This document shows positions 34,434 to 45,775 of a stretch of 64,000 nucleotides of DNA, piece after piece; position 1 is the first letter of the stretch; every line of letters begins with the position of its first letter. The stretch comes from Aquimarina mytili. Lineage in GTDB: Bacteria > Bacteroidota > Bacteroidia > Flavobacteriales > Flavobacteriaceae. A program made the translations under genes and the position numbers. Under the pieces are notes generated by a model, which did no database searches, was not told where the DNA came from, and saw only the letters and a program-made list of their open reading frames with translations. The DNA lies in NCBI RefSeq assembly GCF_016735115.1, contig NZ_JAERQJ010000002.1, forward strand, positions 62,001-126,000, read 5' to 3'.

Positions 34434-35879
34434 ATGAATCCATTACTTCTAACAGACGGTTATAAATTAGGTCATAAAGAACAATATCCTCTAGGAACAA
34501 CCAAAGTTTATTCTAATTGGACACCACGTAAAAGTAGAGTAGCGGGAATAGATCATGTGGTATTTTTCGGATTACAATACTTCATTAAGGAATATTTGAT
34601 CAAACAATTTGATAGTGGTTTCTTCCTCCAACCCAAAGAAACAGTAACTGCAGAATATAAAAAATATGTAGACAATTACTTAGGTTTGGATTATGATATT
34701 AAGCATATAGAAGATCTACATGACTTGGGCTATTTACCAATAGAAATCAAAGCCCTACCAGAAGGAACAGAAGTACCTATCAGAGTTCCAATGTTTACTG
34801 TAGTAAATACTAAACCAGAATTCTTTTGGTTGACAAACTACTTAGAAACACTTTTATCCAGCATAATTTGGCAACCCTGCACTTCGGCTACCATTGCCAA
34901 ACGGTATAGAAAGATACTTACACAATATGCTTTAGAAACGGATAAAGAAAACCTGGAGTTCGTGACTTGGCAGGGACATGACTTTTCTATGCGAGGAATG
35001 TCTGGAACAGAATCTTCAATACTTAGTGGTATGGGGCATGCCTTAGCATTTTCAGGTAGTGATACTCTTCCAGTGGCTAAAGCTTATGAAACATTTTATA
35101 ATACCGATGTTACCAAAGAACTGGTTATTGGTAGTGTTAATGCTACAGAGCACAGTGTAATGTGTGCCGGTAGTAAAGAGGATGAAATCGGTACGTTTAA
35201 AAGATTATTGAATACATATCCAAAGGGAATATTATCAGTAGTGTCTGATACATGGGATTTATGGAAAGTACTTACAGAATATTTACCAGAATTGAAGAAA
35301 GAAATTCTTGATCGTGATGGAAAACTAGTGATTCGCCCCGATTCTGGAGATCCCGTAGATATTATATGCGGATGCGAGCATGAAAACCCTATAATTTCTA
35401 AAGGAGTAATAGAATTATTATGGGACGAATTTGGAGGAACTATAAATGAACAAGGGTATAAAGTATTGAATCCAAAAATTGGGGCTATTTATGGGGATAG
35501 CATTACCATAGAAAGAGCTATACAAATTTGTGAACACCTCAAGAAAAAAGGGTTTGCCTCAACAAATGTTGTCTTGGGTATAGGAAGCTTTACATATCAA
35601 TATAATACCAGGGATACTTTTGGCTTCGCAATGAAAGCTACCTATGTAGAGGTGAATGGCGAAGGGCGAGAGATTTTTAAGGACCCCATAACTGATGACG
35701 GCACCAAAAAATCGGCTAAAGGGTTAATCAATTTGTATCAGAAAAACGGTCAAATCACACTAAAGGATCAGGTTTCTCAAGAGGAAGAAAGTAAAGGGCT
35801 TCTACAAACCGTCTTTATTGATGGAAAATTGATTGTAGACGACAATTTAACTCAAATTAGAAAACGTTTAATCAACTAA
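34434..35879 (+). CDS. nadV: Nicotinamide phosphoribosyltransferase-family protein NadV
   Basis: 481 residues from ATG 34434 (MNPLLLTDGYKLGHKEQYP), the normal NAMPT start; an upstream TTG lies inside the promoter. Signature stretches: YSNWTPRKSR, WQGHDFSMRGMSGTESS, catalytic His region ATEHSVMC, VVSDTWDLWKVL, VIRPDSGDPVDIICG and YGDSITIERA. NAMPT joins nicotinamide and PRPP to NMN. In NARP1 the homologue Namat uses ADP-ribose pyrophosphate and makes NAD directly. An HTH gene follows after 16 bases. Confidence 0.9.
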   Translation: MNPLLLTDGYKLGHKEQYPLGTTKVYSNWTPRKSRVAGIDHVVFFGLQYFIKEYLIKQFDSGFFLQPKETVTAEYKKYVDNYLGLDYDIKHIEDLHDLGYLPIEIKALPEGTEVPIRVPMFTVVNTKPEFFWLTNYLETLLSSIIWQPCTSATIAKRYRKILTQYALETDKENLEFVTWQGHDFSMRGMSGTESSILSGMGHALAFSGSDTLPVAKAYETFYNTDVTKELVIGSVNATEHSVMCAGSKEDEIGTFKRLLNTYPKGILSVVSDTWDLWKVLTEYLPELKKEILDRDGKLVIRPDSGDPVDIICGCEHENPIISKGVIELLWDEFGGTINEQGYKVLNPKIGAIYGDSITIERAIQICEHLKKKGFASTNVVLGIGSFTYQYNTRDTFGFAMKATYVEVNGEGREIFKDPITDDGTKKSAKGLINLYQKNGQITLKDQVSQEEESKGLLQTVFIDGKLIVDDNLTQIRKRLIN

Positions 35880-35895
35880 AACAGCTATATAAGAA

Positions 35896-36186
35896 TTGAA
35901 TATCATTATTAAACATATCCAAATTATGGAGCGTATAGATCAACTAATACGCTTACAAGCCACCGGATCACCAGAAGATTTTGCTTCTCGACTAGAAATT
36001 TCAAAAGCCAAATTATACCGTATAATCGGAGTGATGAAGAAACTAAATGCGCCCATAAAATATGATTACATCATAGAAAGTTTTGTATATCAAGAAGCCG
36101 TTGCTTTTTCTTTCGGATTTTATGAAAAAGATAATGCTAAAAGAAACTACAATACTTCATTCGATGTTAAGCAGGACGTCTCCTAA
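35896..36186 (+). CDS. Small HTH protein, paralogue 2 (TTG start)
   Basis: 96 residues. I take the TTG at 35896 as start because it restores the MNIIIKHI beginning shared by the two paralogues; the first ATG is ten codons later. The HTH stretch GSPEDFASRLEISKAKLYRII is identical to paralogue 1. A longer Asn/Lys-rich C-terminus is unique. It follows nadV by 16 bases and is probably in the same transcript. Confidence 0.78.
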   Translation: MNIIIKHIQIMERIDQLIRLQATGSPEDFASRLEISKAKLYRIIGVMKKLNAPIKYDYIIESFVYQEAVAFSFGFYEKDNAKRNYNTSFDVKQDVS

Positions 36187-36331
36187 AAAATCTTTATTAA
36201 TCAAATATTGAAATTGGACAAAATATATTGATTATTATACTTAAAATTAGAGGATTCACCATTTTAAAGATATCATAAAATACACACCCTTCAACTTAGA
36301 ACAAGTGTGTAGAATAAGATTTTCTATTAAT

Positions 36332-37231
36332 TTATGAGTATAAAATCAAAAACACACCCATCATAATACCCAGTAGAGGAACTAATTTTTTACGTTTATT
36401 TTTTTCTTTAAAGACAAGTCCGCCAATAACAACAGCAATTAGTATTTGACTTCGTTTTATTGCCGAGAGTAGCATAATTAATGCCTCGGGATCTTGTAAG
36501 GCTTTGAAATAAAAATAATCGGCAGCTTGTAACAAAATACCAACGGCAATGATAGTCCATCGCCATTTAAACTCTTTACGTTTTTGGGCGTTAGGAAACC
36601 ATGTAACTAATAAGATACCTAATAAAATTAACGTTGTATAGGTACAAAACCAAAATTGTAAGGTTTGCGGATTTAAAGTTAAATTTTGAATTAAAAACTT
36701 ATCATACAAACCACTAGAAGCTCCTAAAAAGGTAGCACCAATGATAGCGAATATCCACTTATTTCTCTTAAAATTAATACCTTCTTTTTTTCCTATTTTG
36801 GAATATAACACGACAGAGAAAATAATAAGGAAAAAGCCTATCCATTGCAAAAAATTGGGATTTTCCTGGTAGATTAGAATAGCACCGATAAATGTAAAAA
36901 ACGGACCAGCAGAGCGTATAGGTGTAACGATGGTGATTGGTAAATGCTTTAAGGCTTGATATGCCAATACCCAAGATGTTGCCATGATCATTGATTTTAT
37001 AAAAATAAAGCCATGAGTTGCCCAGGAAATAGTATCAATATGAAATCCAATTTGCATAGTATATTCTGGATAGAACCGAGAACCAATAAAAAATGGAAGA
37101 AGCAACAAAAAACCTGAGAAGATGGTCCCAAAAAGTACAGGAAAAACTTCATTTCCTTGTACGGCATGTTTTTTACAGAGATTATGTAATCCTAAAAAAA
37201 GTGCCGTCAATAATCCTAAATACATCCACAT
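36332..37231 (-). CDS. EamA/DMT-family transporter
   Basis: 299 residues with about ten hydrophobic helices, two EamA halves (for example SAGPFFTFIGAILIYQE in the first and SAIKRSQILIAVVIGGLVF in the second). Predicted inner-membrane metabolite exporter or importer; transport of a nicotinamide-type compound would suit its location but nothing in the sequence shows it. Opposite in direction to the nadV operon. Confidence 0.8.
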   Translation of the reverse strand: MWMYLGLLTALFLGLHNLCKKHAVQGNEVFPVLFGTIFSGFLLLLPFFIGSRFYPEYTMQIGFHIDTISWATHGFIFIKSMIMATSWVLAYQALKHLPITIVTPIRSAGPFFTFIGAILIYQENPNFLQWIGFFLIIFSVVLYSKIGKKEGINFKRNKWIFAIIGATFLGASSGLYDKFLIQNLTLNPQTLQFWFCTYTTLILLGILLVTWFPNAQKRKEFKWRWTIIAVGILLQAADYFYFKALQDPEALIMLLSAIKRSQILIAVVIGGLVFKEKNKRKKLVPLLGIMMGVFLILYS

Positions 37232-37600
<369 letters not shown>

Positions 37601-37879
37601 TTAACTATGGTAATTTAAATACTTTTTTAGAAGTTCAAAGGCTTGTAAACGAATATTTTCAACCTTTTGAATATCCTTCATATTAATTTGTTCAACTGTA
37701 TATGGGTGATCAATTGAATTAACCTCATTATAAAGTATCTTTAATTGAGTGAAAATTTCTTTATCTTTTTTTAATTTAGGAAGCTTCAGGGCTTCTCTAA
37801 TTCCAACAGAAACATTGTTTACTGCATACATAAGGTCAATTGACTCTCTCCCTAATTTATTTATTACTAGATAATTCAT
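37601..37879 (-). CDS. 92-residue protein of unknown function
   Basis: Soluble, helical (KLPKLKKDKEIFTQLKILYNE and IQKVENIRLQAFELLKKYL). No family recognised. It lies alone on the minus strand between the EamA gene and HTH paralogue 3, with a terminator directly after it, which supports a real gene. Confidence 0.5.
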   Translation of the reverse strand: MNYLVINKLGRESIDLMYAVNNVSVGIREALKLPKLKKDKEIFTQLKILYNEVNSIDHPYTVEQINMKDIQKVENIRLQAFELLKKYLNYHS

Positions 37880-38034
37880 AATAGATATTTTATTTTAAAA
37901 GTTAATTCCTAAAACTCTTATAATATCATCATAAAAAAAAGGACATCAATTTTAAGGATTGTTAAATACTTGACTATAAAGTGCTTAAATAGTTCTCTTG
38001 CTTGAAGCAATATTCTCATCATTAGTTAAAATCA

Positions 38035-38274
38035 TCAATCTTTTCTATAAAACCCAAAAGTAAATGCCACAGATTCAGCATACACAAAGCTTTCTAAATG
38101 TATATTATATTCAATAGGTGCATTTAGTTTTTTCATAACACCAATCACTCGATACAATTTGGTTTTGGAAATCCCCAATCGAGAAGCAAAGTCTTCTGGT
38201 GTACCAGTTGCCTGCAACCGAATTAGTTGATCAATTCGTTCAATGATTTCAATATGTTTGATAATAATGTTCAT
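38035..38274 (-). CDS. Small HTH protein, paralogue 3
   Basis: 79 residues, about 85 percent identical by eye to paralogue 1 over the shared part (MNIIIKHIEIIERIDQLIRL, then GTPEDFASRLGISKTKLYRVI). With the upstream hairpin and slipin remnant (38343-38470) it forms an inverted copy of the 30.5-30.9 kb module. Confidence 0.78.
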   Translation of the reverse strand: MNIIIKHIEIIERIDQLIRLQATGTPEDFASRLGISKTKLYRVIGVMKKLNAPIEYNIHLESFVYAESVAFTFGFYRKD

Positions 38275-38370
38275 GATTTTTTCCCTAAGGAGTTGCTTAT
38301 TCGTCTGTCTTTGTATTCTGCAAGTATGGGAATGGTTTACGTTTGTTTATTTCAAATGGGAGTTTGTTAT

Positions 38371-38470
38371 GGGAAGACTGTTTCAATAAAAATGCACCAG
38401 TTATAAAAACCGGTGCATTCTTTTTACACCTACCTATTCATAGAGAATATGTCTTCAATAGTTCTACTTG
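38371..38470 (-). pseudogene. Inverted remnant of the slipin 3' end with its terminator
   Basis: On the minus strand the bases match the last codons, stop region and terminator of the slipin (TTGAAG-ACATATTCTCT, GAATAG, then the GCACCGG..CTGGTGC hairpin at 38391-38419). One G is missing relative to 30508, which breaks the frame (tail reads LLKTYSL-stop). The rest of the slipin copy is gone. Confidence 0.75.
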
Positions 38471-38481
38471 GTATTCTAACA

Positions 38482-38706
38482 TTAGGCTTCCCACCACAAT
38501 GTTTTTTTATACAATGGAAATTCTATTTCTTCTCCCAATAATTTCCTCCGTAGTATATTTTTACACTTGTTACGATGTTTCTGTCTTAAGTATCTTCGAT
38601 ATTCCCAAGAATTACTTTTCCACCAAATTTTGGCACTTTTAGTTCTTTTTTTTCTTTTGTGGTTTTTACTATAATTGTAAAACTTCTTGTTCTCATAAGG
38701 TTTCAT
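38482..38706 (-). CDS. Small, very basic protein at the end of the rtcB operon
   Basis: 74 residues with about 26 Lys/Arg and several Trp/Tyr (KSAKIWWKSNSWEYRRYLRQK, ending LYKKTLWWEA is the style of an RNA-binding peptide). It lies 74 bases after the stop of the gene at 38781 on the same strand. Its ATG directly follows a perfect 12-bp hairpin (38709-38742), which may control its translation. No family known to me. Confidence 0.55.
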   Translation of the reverse strand: MKPYENKKFYNYSKNHKRKKRTKSAKIWWKSNSWEYRRYLRQKHRNKCKNILRRKLLGEEIEFPLYKKTLWWEA

Positions 38707-38708
38707 TT

Positions 38709-38742
38709 TGTATTAAGTTTTTTAATTTTTAAACTTAATACA
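38709..38742 (-). promoter_or_regulatory. Perfect hairpin abutting the start of the 74-residue gene
   Basis: TGTATTAAGTTT (38709-38720) and AAACTTAATACA (38731-38742) form 12 of 12 pairs with a 10-nt AT loop. It ends two bases before the start codon, so it could hide the ribosome-binding site or be an attenuator. Confidence 0.55.
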
Positions 38743-38780
38743 GAGTTCCTTTTTTAATTTGCATATCTATTGTTTTTCAT

Positions 38781-40897
<2,117 letters not shown>

Positions 40898-40900
40898 CAG

Positions 40901-41611
40901 TTAATAAAATGTAACCTCCCACTTATTTTCCAAAATTGTATATACTATTGCAATTTTATTTGCAAGCTCCTTATCATTGGTTTTGAAGTACATATCTTCA
41001 ATTTTGGACTTGATGGTATGAGAAGTCAACCATTTGAACATTATATCATAATCGTTATCGTTTACTTCAAAATTAAATCCGTTTAAAATACCTTCTATGA
41101 TACAAAAGGTTGACTTTGATGTATTGGACTTCGACCACTCTAATAAAGCTCTATCCAAATAACCATATTTCAATATAATACTCATAACTCCCTCTACTTG
41201 ATCACCTGTGGTATTTTCATCATTTATCACTGTACACCAAAGTGTTTCAAAATAACTTTCTATTGCCTTTTGTTCTTCAAACGGCCAGGTTTCCCATTCT
41301 GCATAGTTCAACTTTTCAAAACAAGTAAAATCAAACAAAAGGTCAGTATTAGGATATTGCATACATTCTAATATTCTAGGCAAGAAATGCTTATAATCTT
41401 CTATGGTCCCAAAAGTAGAAATTGCAGATCTTGAAAAATGCCCTAACTCTTCTTCTGATAGCCTCTCTAATGGCTTTCCAACAATTTCTTTAATTTCTTC
41501 ATCAGTTACACAACAAGGACAACTTGAAGCTCTAAGCTTAGTTGAATCAACACAATATTTTTTAAAAACTGTATATAAGTTATCTATTGATATTTTAAGT
41601 TTGGTCTTCAT
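40901..41611 (-). CDS. Unknown protein with a CPCC motif
   Basis: 236 residues from ATG 41611 (MKTKLKISIDNLYTVFKKY); a start at 41653 would lie inside the operator. Near residue 30 it has SCPCCVTDEEI, a possible zinc or redox site, then PLERLSEEELGHFSRSAISTFGTIEDYKHFLPR, a pattern I recall from conserved hypothetical proteins without a name. Helical, soluble. It has its own copy of the palindromic promoter, so it belongs to the regulon. Confidence 0.7.
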   Translation of the reverse strand: MKTKLKISIDNLYTVFKKYCVDSTKLRASSCPCCVTDEEIKEIVGKPLERLSEEELGHFSRSAISTFGTIEDYKHFLPRILECMQYPNTDLLFDFTCFEKLNYAEWETWPFEEQKAIESYFETLWCTVINDENTTGDQVEGVMSIILKYGYLDRALLEWSKSNTSKSTFCIIEGILNGFNFEVNDNDYDIMFKWLTSHTIKSKIEDMYFKTNDKELANKIAIVYTILENKWEVTFY

Positions 41612-41629
41612 ATCCGTTGAATTATGATA

Positions 41630-41666
41630 CAAAAGTGAAGTGAAACTACGCAAATATTTTGCGTAG
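41630..41666 (-). promoter_or_regulatory. Palindromic operator and promoter of the CPCC gene
   Basis: CTACGCAA-N5-TTGCGTAG at 41646-41666 (arms extend to ACTACGCAAA/TTTGCGTAGT). Minus strand: 12 nt (TTTCACTTCACT) then TTTG (complement of 41630-41633), followed by TATCA as at rtcB. Confidence 0.78.
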
Positions 41667-41667
41667 T

Positions 41668-42726
41668 TTAAATTGTCTTATAAAATTTCTTTCTTATAGT
41701 TACCAATAATTGATTCACTACATCCAAATTTGGCCTTTCCATCAAACTCGATTGATTATAAAAGTCATCTAGCCCTGACTTTATTTTTTCTGCTTCATTA
41801 ACAAGATCATCATATTCAAAATCTCCATTTTTCATTTTTAATAGGTAATCTCGATCTGATCGTCTAACACTTACAATACCTTCTTTTGCTATTTCTTCAG
41901 CCATATGAAGCAATCGAAAAGTGTGCATCATATTTTTGGTATCGTAGTTTTTACCGTGTGCAACATTGTTTTTATATCGTTCTTCATTCCTTTTTTCAAC
42001 CCAAGTCCAATATTCCTTGTACTTTTTACAATATGATGAATACCCGTCAACATTAAAGTAAAGTAACGCTATAGGTACTTCTTCTTTTGGAACAGAACTT
42101 AAGCATACCTCGTTGGCATTTTCTCGAGCTATACCTTGATATCCTTTATTTTCCCCATAAAATAGATTATAACAATCCTTCATATGAGGAATCTTGACCA
42201 ATCCACAGTACTGTGCTTCGAGTTGTTTACCTTCAAGATACTTTTTAAGTGCTATAGACTGTTTCTCAGTTCTCACATAACAAAAATCTAAAACAGATTT
42301 TCTATCCTTTTCTACTGGGTTTACAATCTTTTTATTTAACCCTCTTGCCTTTTTGATTTGTGTATAAGCATAATTTGCAAACGTATTTTTACACAATTTA
42401 GACAGAAAATATTCCATTTTGATTTGATCAAAAATTGGGTCTTTATATAGTACACAATCCTCTGGAATATTTAATAGCTCAAGAATATTAGGGTTATTTT
42501 TTGATAGTAGTTCTATAAACTTTCTAAGCTCATAGTAAACAATATCGTTGGTTTCGTTATTTATTTGCCCCACATATTCTAATGAGTAGAATTGTTCTTT
42601 TGGCAATATAAAAACACCTCTTATATCTGTATCCGAAGTAGCAGTAGCCAAGCCATATGCTCGACTACCACTAATACATTCGAATATTATTGATCCAGAA
42701 GTTTTTAGTTCTTCTATTGTTTTCAT
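41668..42726 (-). CDS. RlaP/YcgL-family nucleotidyltransferase 1
   Basis: 352 residues. The polymerase-beta-type site is at the N-terminus: ECISGSRAYGLATATSDTDIRGVF (GSRAYG and the DTD metal-binding pair). The FIELLSKNNPNILELLNIPED stretch fits the COG3541/RlaP group. RlaP proteins were named from their recurring place in predicted RNA-repair operons; the nucleotide added and its acceptor are not known. Starts four bases inside the preceding gene (ATGA overlap). Confidence 0.87.
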   Translation of the reverse strand: MKTIEELKTSGSIIFECISGSRAYGLATATSDTDIRGVFILPKEQFYSLEYVGQINNETNDIVYYELRKFIELLSKNNPNILELLNIPEDCVLYKDPIFDQIKMEYFLSKLCKNTFANYAYTQIKKARGLNKKIVNPVEKDRKSVLDFCYVRTEKQSIALKKYLEGKQLEAQYCGLVKIPHMKDCYNLFYGENKGYQGIARENANEVCLSSVPKEEVPIALLYFNVDGYSSYCKKYKEYWTWVEKRNEERYKNNVAHGKNYDTKNMMHTFRLLHMAEEIAKEGIVSVRRSDRDYLLKMKNGDFEYDDLVNEAEKIKSGLDDFYNQSSLMERPNLDVVNQLLVTIRKKFYKTI

Positions 42727-43457
42727 CTTGTTATTTCTTTAAACAGAAAGTTATCTATTCTTTCGCTATCGGGTTTTCCAGATGGTAAGGATTTAGCATA
42801 TTTGTCATTAGCTGCTATAGTTTCTGAAACAAACCTTATCACTTTTTCATTTCTAGAATGAAGATAACTTTCGTCATTTTCAGACTTCACTATCATCAGA
42901 TCTTTTATTTCATTTGCTATATCGTTCGATACTAAAGATAGCATTTCACTAAAAACCACTGGAGGTAAGGATTTATACTCCAATATCCATTTACCTGCCA
43001 TAGATGTTCTTAAAGCATAGAATAAACTTTTTAGTTTTATAGTTGAACCAGCTAATTTTTCTTCATATTTCTTGCTCATGCTCAAATAATGATACATACT
43101 GGCAACTGGTGAAAAGCAATCTTTTGCTATAGCTCTCAACTCTGAAACCGATTCATCCTCTCCGTGATAGACTATAGGTGAGAATAAATGCTCTAAGGCA
43201 GGGACATTAGATTTTTTAAGCAACCGTAGGCTTTTACGGAGTTCCCGACCTACGGCATCAAAATCTCCATCCATTATTTCTATGGTATCCTTTTTTTCAG
43301 AAACTGATAAGTACCATTCTAATGGATGAGTATATAAAAAACGTACATCATAATCACTATCCGGAGAAGCAAAGCCCCAGGCTCTACTACCCGATTCGCA
43401 AGCATAGTTTATCTTTACATTACGTTTTTCTTCTATGTGTTTAAGTTTTGTTTTCAT
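42723..43457 (-). CDS. RlaP-family nucleotidyltransferase 2
   Basis: 244 residues from ATG 43457 (MKTKLKHIEEKRNVKINYA), which overlaps the upstream stop by four bases. Active-site stretch CESGSRAWGFASPDSDYDVRFLY has the GSRAWG and DSDYD pair. Shorter than RlaP 1 and only moderately similar, so the two are old paralogues rather than a fresh duplication. Coupled on both sides by ATGA overlaps, indicating equal expression. Confidence 0.87.
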   Translation of the reverse strand: MKTKLKHIEEKRNVKINYACESGSRAWGFASPDSDYDVRFLYTHPLEWYLSVSEKKDTIEIMDGDFDAVGRELRKSLRLLKKSNVPALEHLFSPIVYHGEDESVSELRAIAKDCFSPVASMYHYLSMSKKYEEKLAGSTIKLKSLFYALRTSMAGKWILEYKSLPPVVFSEMLSLVSNDIANEIKDLMIVKSENDESYLHSRNEKVIRFVSETIAANDKYAKSLPSGKPDSERIDNFLFKEITR

Positions 43458-43918
43458 ATTATTATTTCTCCTCTTTTCATTTCTAATCTTGGATTGTGCT
43501 CTCTGCTCCAAACATTTTTTTCAAGAGTATAAGCTATATTCAAATTATCAATTATGGTGATCTTACAATTCATTTTGTGAGGTGCTAATCTTCCTAATGA
43601 TAGGCAAGGATTATTTGGATTACCAACAATAATTATTTTAGCTTGACTCAAATTACTTCTTTGTATCTCCTGTTTGCTTAACTGATCAAATAGGTAATCA
43701 GAATAATGAGATACTAATAAATTAAGCTCGTCATTAGAAGGGGAAATGGCTTTTCTAATCAAGTCTATTTCAATTTCTAATGATTCGGAAATGATCATTA
43801 GGCTATAAATCTTTCCTATGCCCCAATAACCATTAACATCATTATTGCGACTTATGAAAGAACCTAAAATGCCATTTGCTATGTTTTTGAGTAATTTTCT
43901 TTTTCCCTTGTTCAACAA
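43454..43918 (-). CDS. Unknown protein heading the RlaP operon
   Basis: 154 residues, soluble. The start LNKGKRKLLKNIANGILGSF is basic; the middle SKQEIQRSNLSQAKIIIVGN and the C-terminal beta region are unassigned. It is first in a three-gene run with two RlaP genes, behind the promoter at 43945-43981. No family recognised. Confidence 0.65.
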   Translation of the reverse strand: MLNKGKRKLLKNIANGILGSFISRNNDVNGYWGIGKIYSLMIISESLEIEIDLIRKAISPSNDELNLLVSHYSDYLFDQLSKQEIQRSNLSQAKIIIVGNPNNPCLSLGRLAPHKMNCKITIIDNLNIAYTLEKNVWSREHNPRLEMKRGEIII

Positions 43919-43944
43919 TTATTTACTTGTTTATAATTCTGGTA

Positions 43945-43981
43945 CAAATGTTTCATTTAAGTACGCAATTATTTTGCGTAG
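43945..43981. promoter_or_regulatory. Palindromic operator between the RlaP operon and the WYL regulator
   Basis: GTACGCAA-N5-TTGCGTAG (43961-43981). On the minus strand 12 nt (TTAAATGAAACA) lead to TTTG (complement of 43945-43948), as at the other sites. On the plus strand, toward the WYL gene at 44019, the 12-nt/TTTG arrangement is absent, so the palindrome may repress the regulator gene while activating the operon. Confidence 0.78.
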
Positions 43982-44018
43982 AAATAAATAATCTCTATTT
44001 TTCCACAAATATTTAATC

Positions 44019-45038
44019 ATGGCACAAAACAAGAATGCACTAATACGTTATAAAACCATTGATAAATGTTTACAGAATACTAATCGTCGGTGGACCTTAG
44101 ATGATCTTATTGACGCTTGCTCTGATGCATTATATGAGTATGAAGGAAGGGATGTAAACGTAAGTAAACGAACCATACAACTCGATATCCAAATGATGAG
44201 AAGTGATAAATTAGGATATAATGCGCCTATAGAAGTTTATGATAAAAAGTATTATCGATATGCGGATATAGATTATTCTATTACAGATATTCCGTTGACT
44301 GAAAATGATATGAATGTACTTTCAGAAACTGTCGAAATGCTAAGGCAATTTAAGGACTTTTCATTATTCTCTGAACTTGGTGGTATTATTCAAAGATTGG
44401 AGGATAAGGTGTATACCGAAAAAACACATCAGTCAGCCATTATTCATTTAGATAAAAACGAAAAGTTAAAGGGCTTGGAACATCTTGACACATTATATCA
44501 AGCCATTCTTAAGAAAATAGTGTTGAAAATTACTTATCAATCCTTTACAGCTAGAAATGCTTCAGAACTTGTATTTCATCCTTTTATTTTGAAAGAATTC
44601 AATAATCGGTGGTTTTTAGTAGGCAAACCAAATGCAAAGAAAAAACAACCTATTGTAACTTTAGCTCTTGATAGAATTATTTCTATTGACTTTGATACTC
44701 AAATTCCCTTTACAGACGTAAGTTTTAATGGAGATAAATATTACAAAGATGTCATTGGCGTAACCGTAGCAAATTCCCGTGCTCAGCGCATTGAATTTTG
44801 GGTAGACAAACAGAATGCTCCATATGTAATTACCAAGCCTTTTCATAGTTCGCAACGGATTATAAAAACAACTGAAAAAGGTGTTGTTTTTAATATTCTT
44901 GTACAGATCAATTTTGAACTGGAACGTATGATTTTGGGTTTTGGGGATTCAATTGAAGTCCTTAAACCGGAGAAACTGAGAGAAAGGATTCGTAAAAAGT
45001 TAGAAAGAGCACATGAACGATATCAAATTGAGAAATGA
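44019..45038 (+). CDS. WYL-domain transcriptional regulator
   Basis: 339 residues. N-terminal winged HTH (about 10-80: RRWTLDDLIDACSDALYEYE, then VSKRTIQLDIQMMR), WYL domain about 150-240 (ITYQSFTARNASELVFHPF and NNRWFLVGKPN, where RWFL stands in for the WYL triplet), and a WCX C-terminal region. WYL regulators sense nucleic-acid-type ligands and often control defence and repair genes. Divergent from the RlaP operon across the palindrome, so it is the best candidate for binding all four sites. Confidence 0.88.
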   Translation: MAQNKNALIRYKTIDKCLQNTNRRWTLDDLIDACSDALYEYEGRDVNVSKRTIQLDIQMMRSDKLGYNAPIEVYDKKYYRYADIDYSITDIPLTENDMNVLSETVEMLRQFKDFSLFSELGGIIQRLEDKVYTEKTHQSAIIHLDKNEKLKGLEHLDTLYQAILKKIVLKITYQSFTARNASELVFHPFILKEFNNRWFLVGKPNAKKKQPIVTLALDRIISIDFDTQIPFTDVSFNGDKYYKDVIGVTVANSRAQRIEFWVDKQNAPYVITKPFHSSQRIIKTTEKGVVFNILVQINFELERMILGFGDSIEVLKPEKLRERIRKKLERAHERYQIEK

Positions 45039-45042
45039 CTTG

Positions 45043-45150
45043 CTATGAAATATCTTTGAAGAAGTCGGAAATATTAATGTCAAAATAATCGCATAAGGCA
45101 GGTAGCGTACTTACTGTGATATTACCCCCTGTTTTCTGAGACCGCTTGAC
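45043..45150 (-). pseudogene. C-terminal fragment of an XRE-type HTH regulator
   Basis: The frame reads VKRSQKTGGNITVSTLPALC then DYFDINISDFFKDIS and stops, the typical second half of an XRE helix-turn-helix domain. The N-terminal half is missing; the frame joins directly onto unrelated debris at 45151. Confidence 0.65.
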
Positions 45151-45151
45151 A

Positions 45152-45775
45152 TCAAAACTTTTTTACATCATTTAAATCATCAGTACTTCTACCATTATCA
45201 AAATATCCTTTAATCTTAATTCTAATTAATTTAAGTTTTTCGCTAAACTTTGAAGTATTAAAATCAATACCTTGATAAACAAATTTTTCTAATTCTTTAT
45301 CTGTAACATCCCTACTGATTGCTTCTCTTAAATTAGCATTAGTATTAAGATCTGATACTGATGCATACATTTGGCAATCTTCTTCCAATAAATTTAATTC
45401 ATATAGATCGATACGTTCTTATTGGATAGTATTATAGTCCACCCAAGGTAGGTGCTTTTTCTTAAGAACAAAAAAGGATGTTCCAACATTTCTAACACTA
45501 ACTGGATAATGAATTAGTTTAATTCCTTTATACTCGTCTTTAGACAAGTTTTTGACTTTTAAGTTGTTTTGATAATAATCAAAATTAAGAATTCCAAATA
45601 GTATTATAACATACTCTTCCTCATTTATCCTAAGTTTATCTAATGCCTTAAAGGCATCTTCTTGCGCAACATAGTAGTTATGTCTAGAATTAACATAGAA
45701 AATTGAGGATAAATTCTCTATTATTGTCCTTGAAACTACATCAGGTAAAAAAATAAAGAAAATTATGCGTTAAAC
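45152..45775 (-). pseudogene. Broken gene with an in-frame stop and no start
   Basis: One frame runs on the minus strand from about 45770 (LPDVVSRTIIENLSSIFYVN) to a TGA at 45152, interrupted by a TAA at 45419-45421. No start codon precedes the first part. The product (with YVIILFGILNFDYYQNNLKV) is not recognised. Its 3' end abuts the XRE fragment, so at least two deletions are recorded here. Confidence 0.65.

Noticed and set aside
38343..38642. 99-codon plus-strand frame
   Set aside because: It is antisense to the slipin remnant, terminator and the 74-residue gene.
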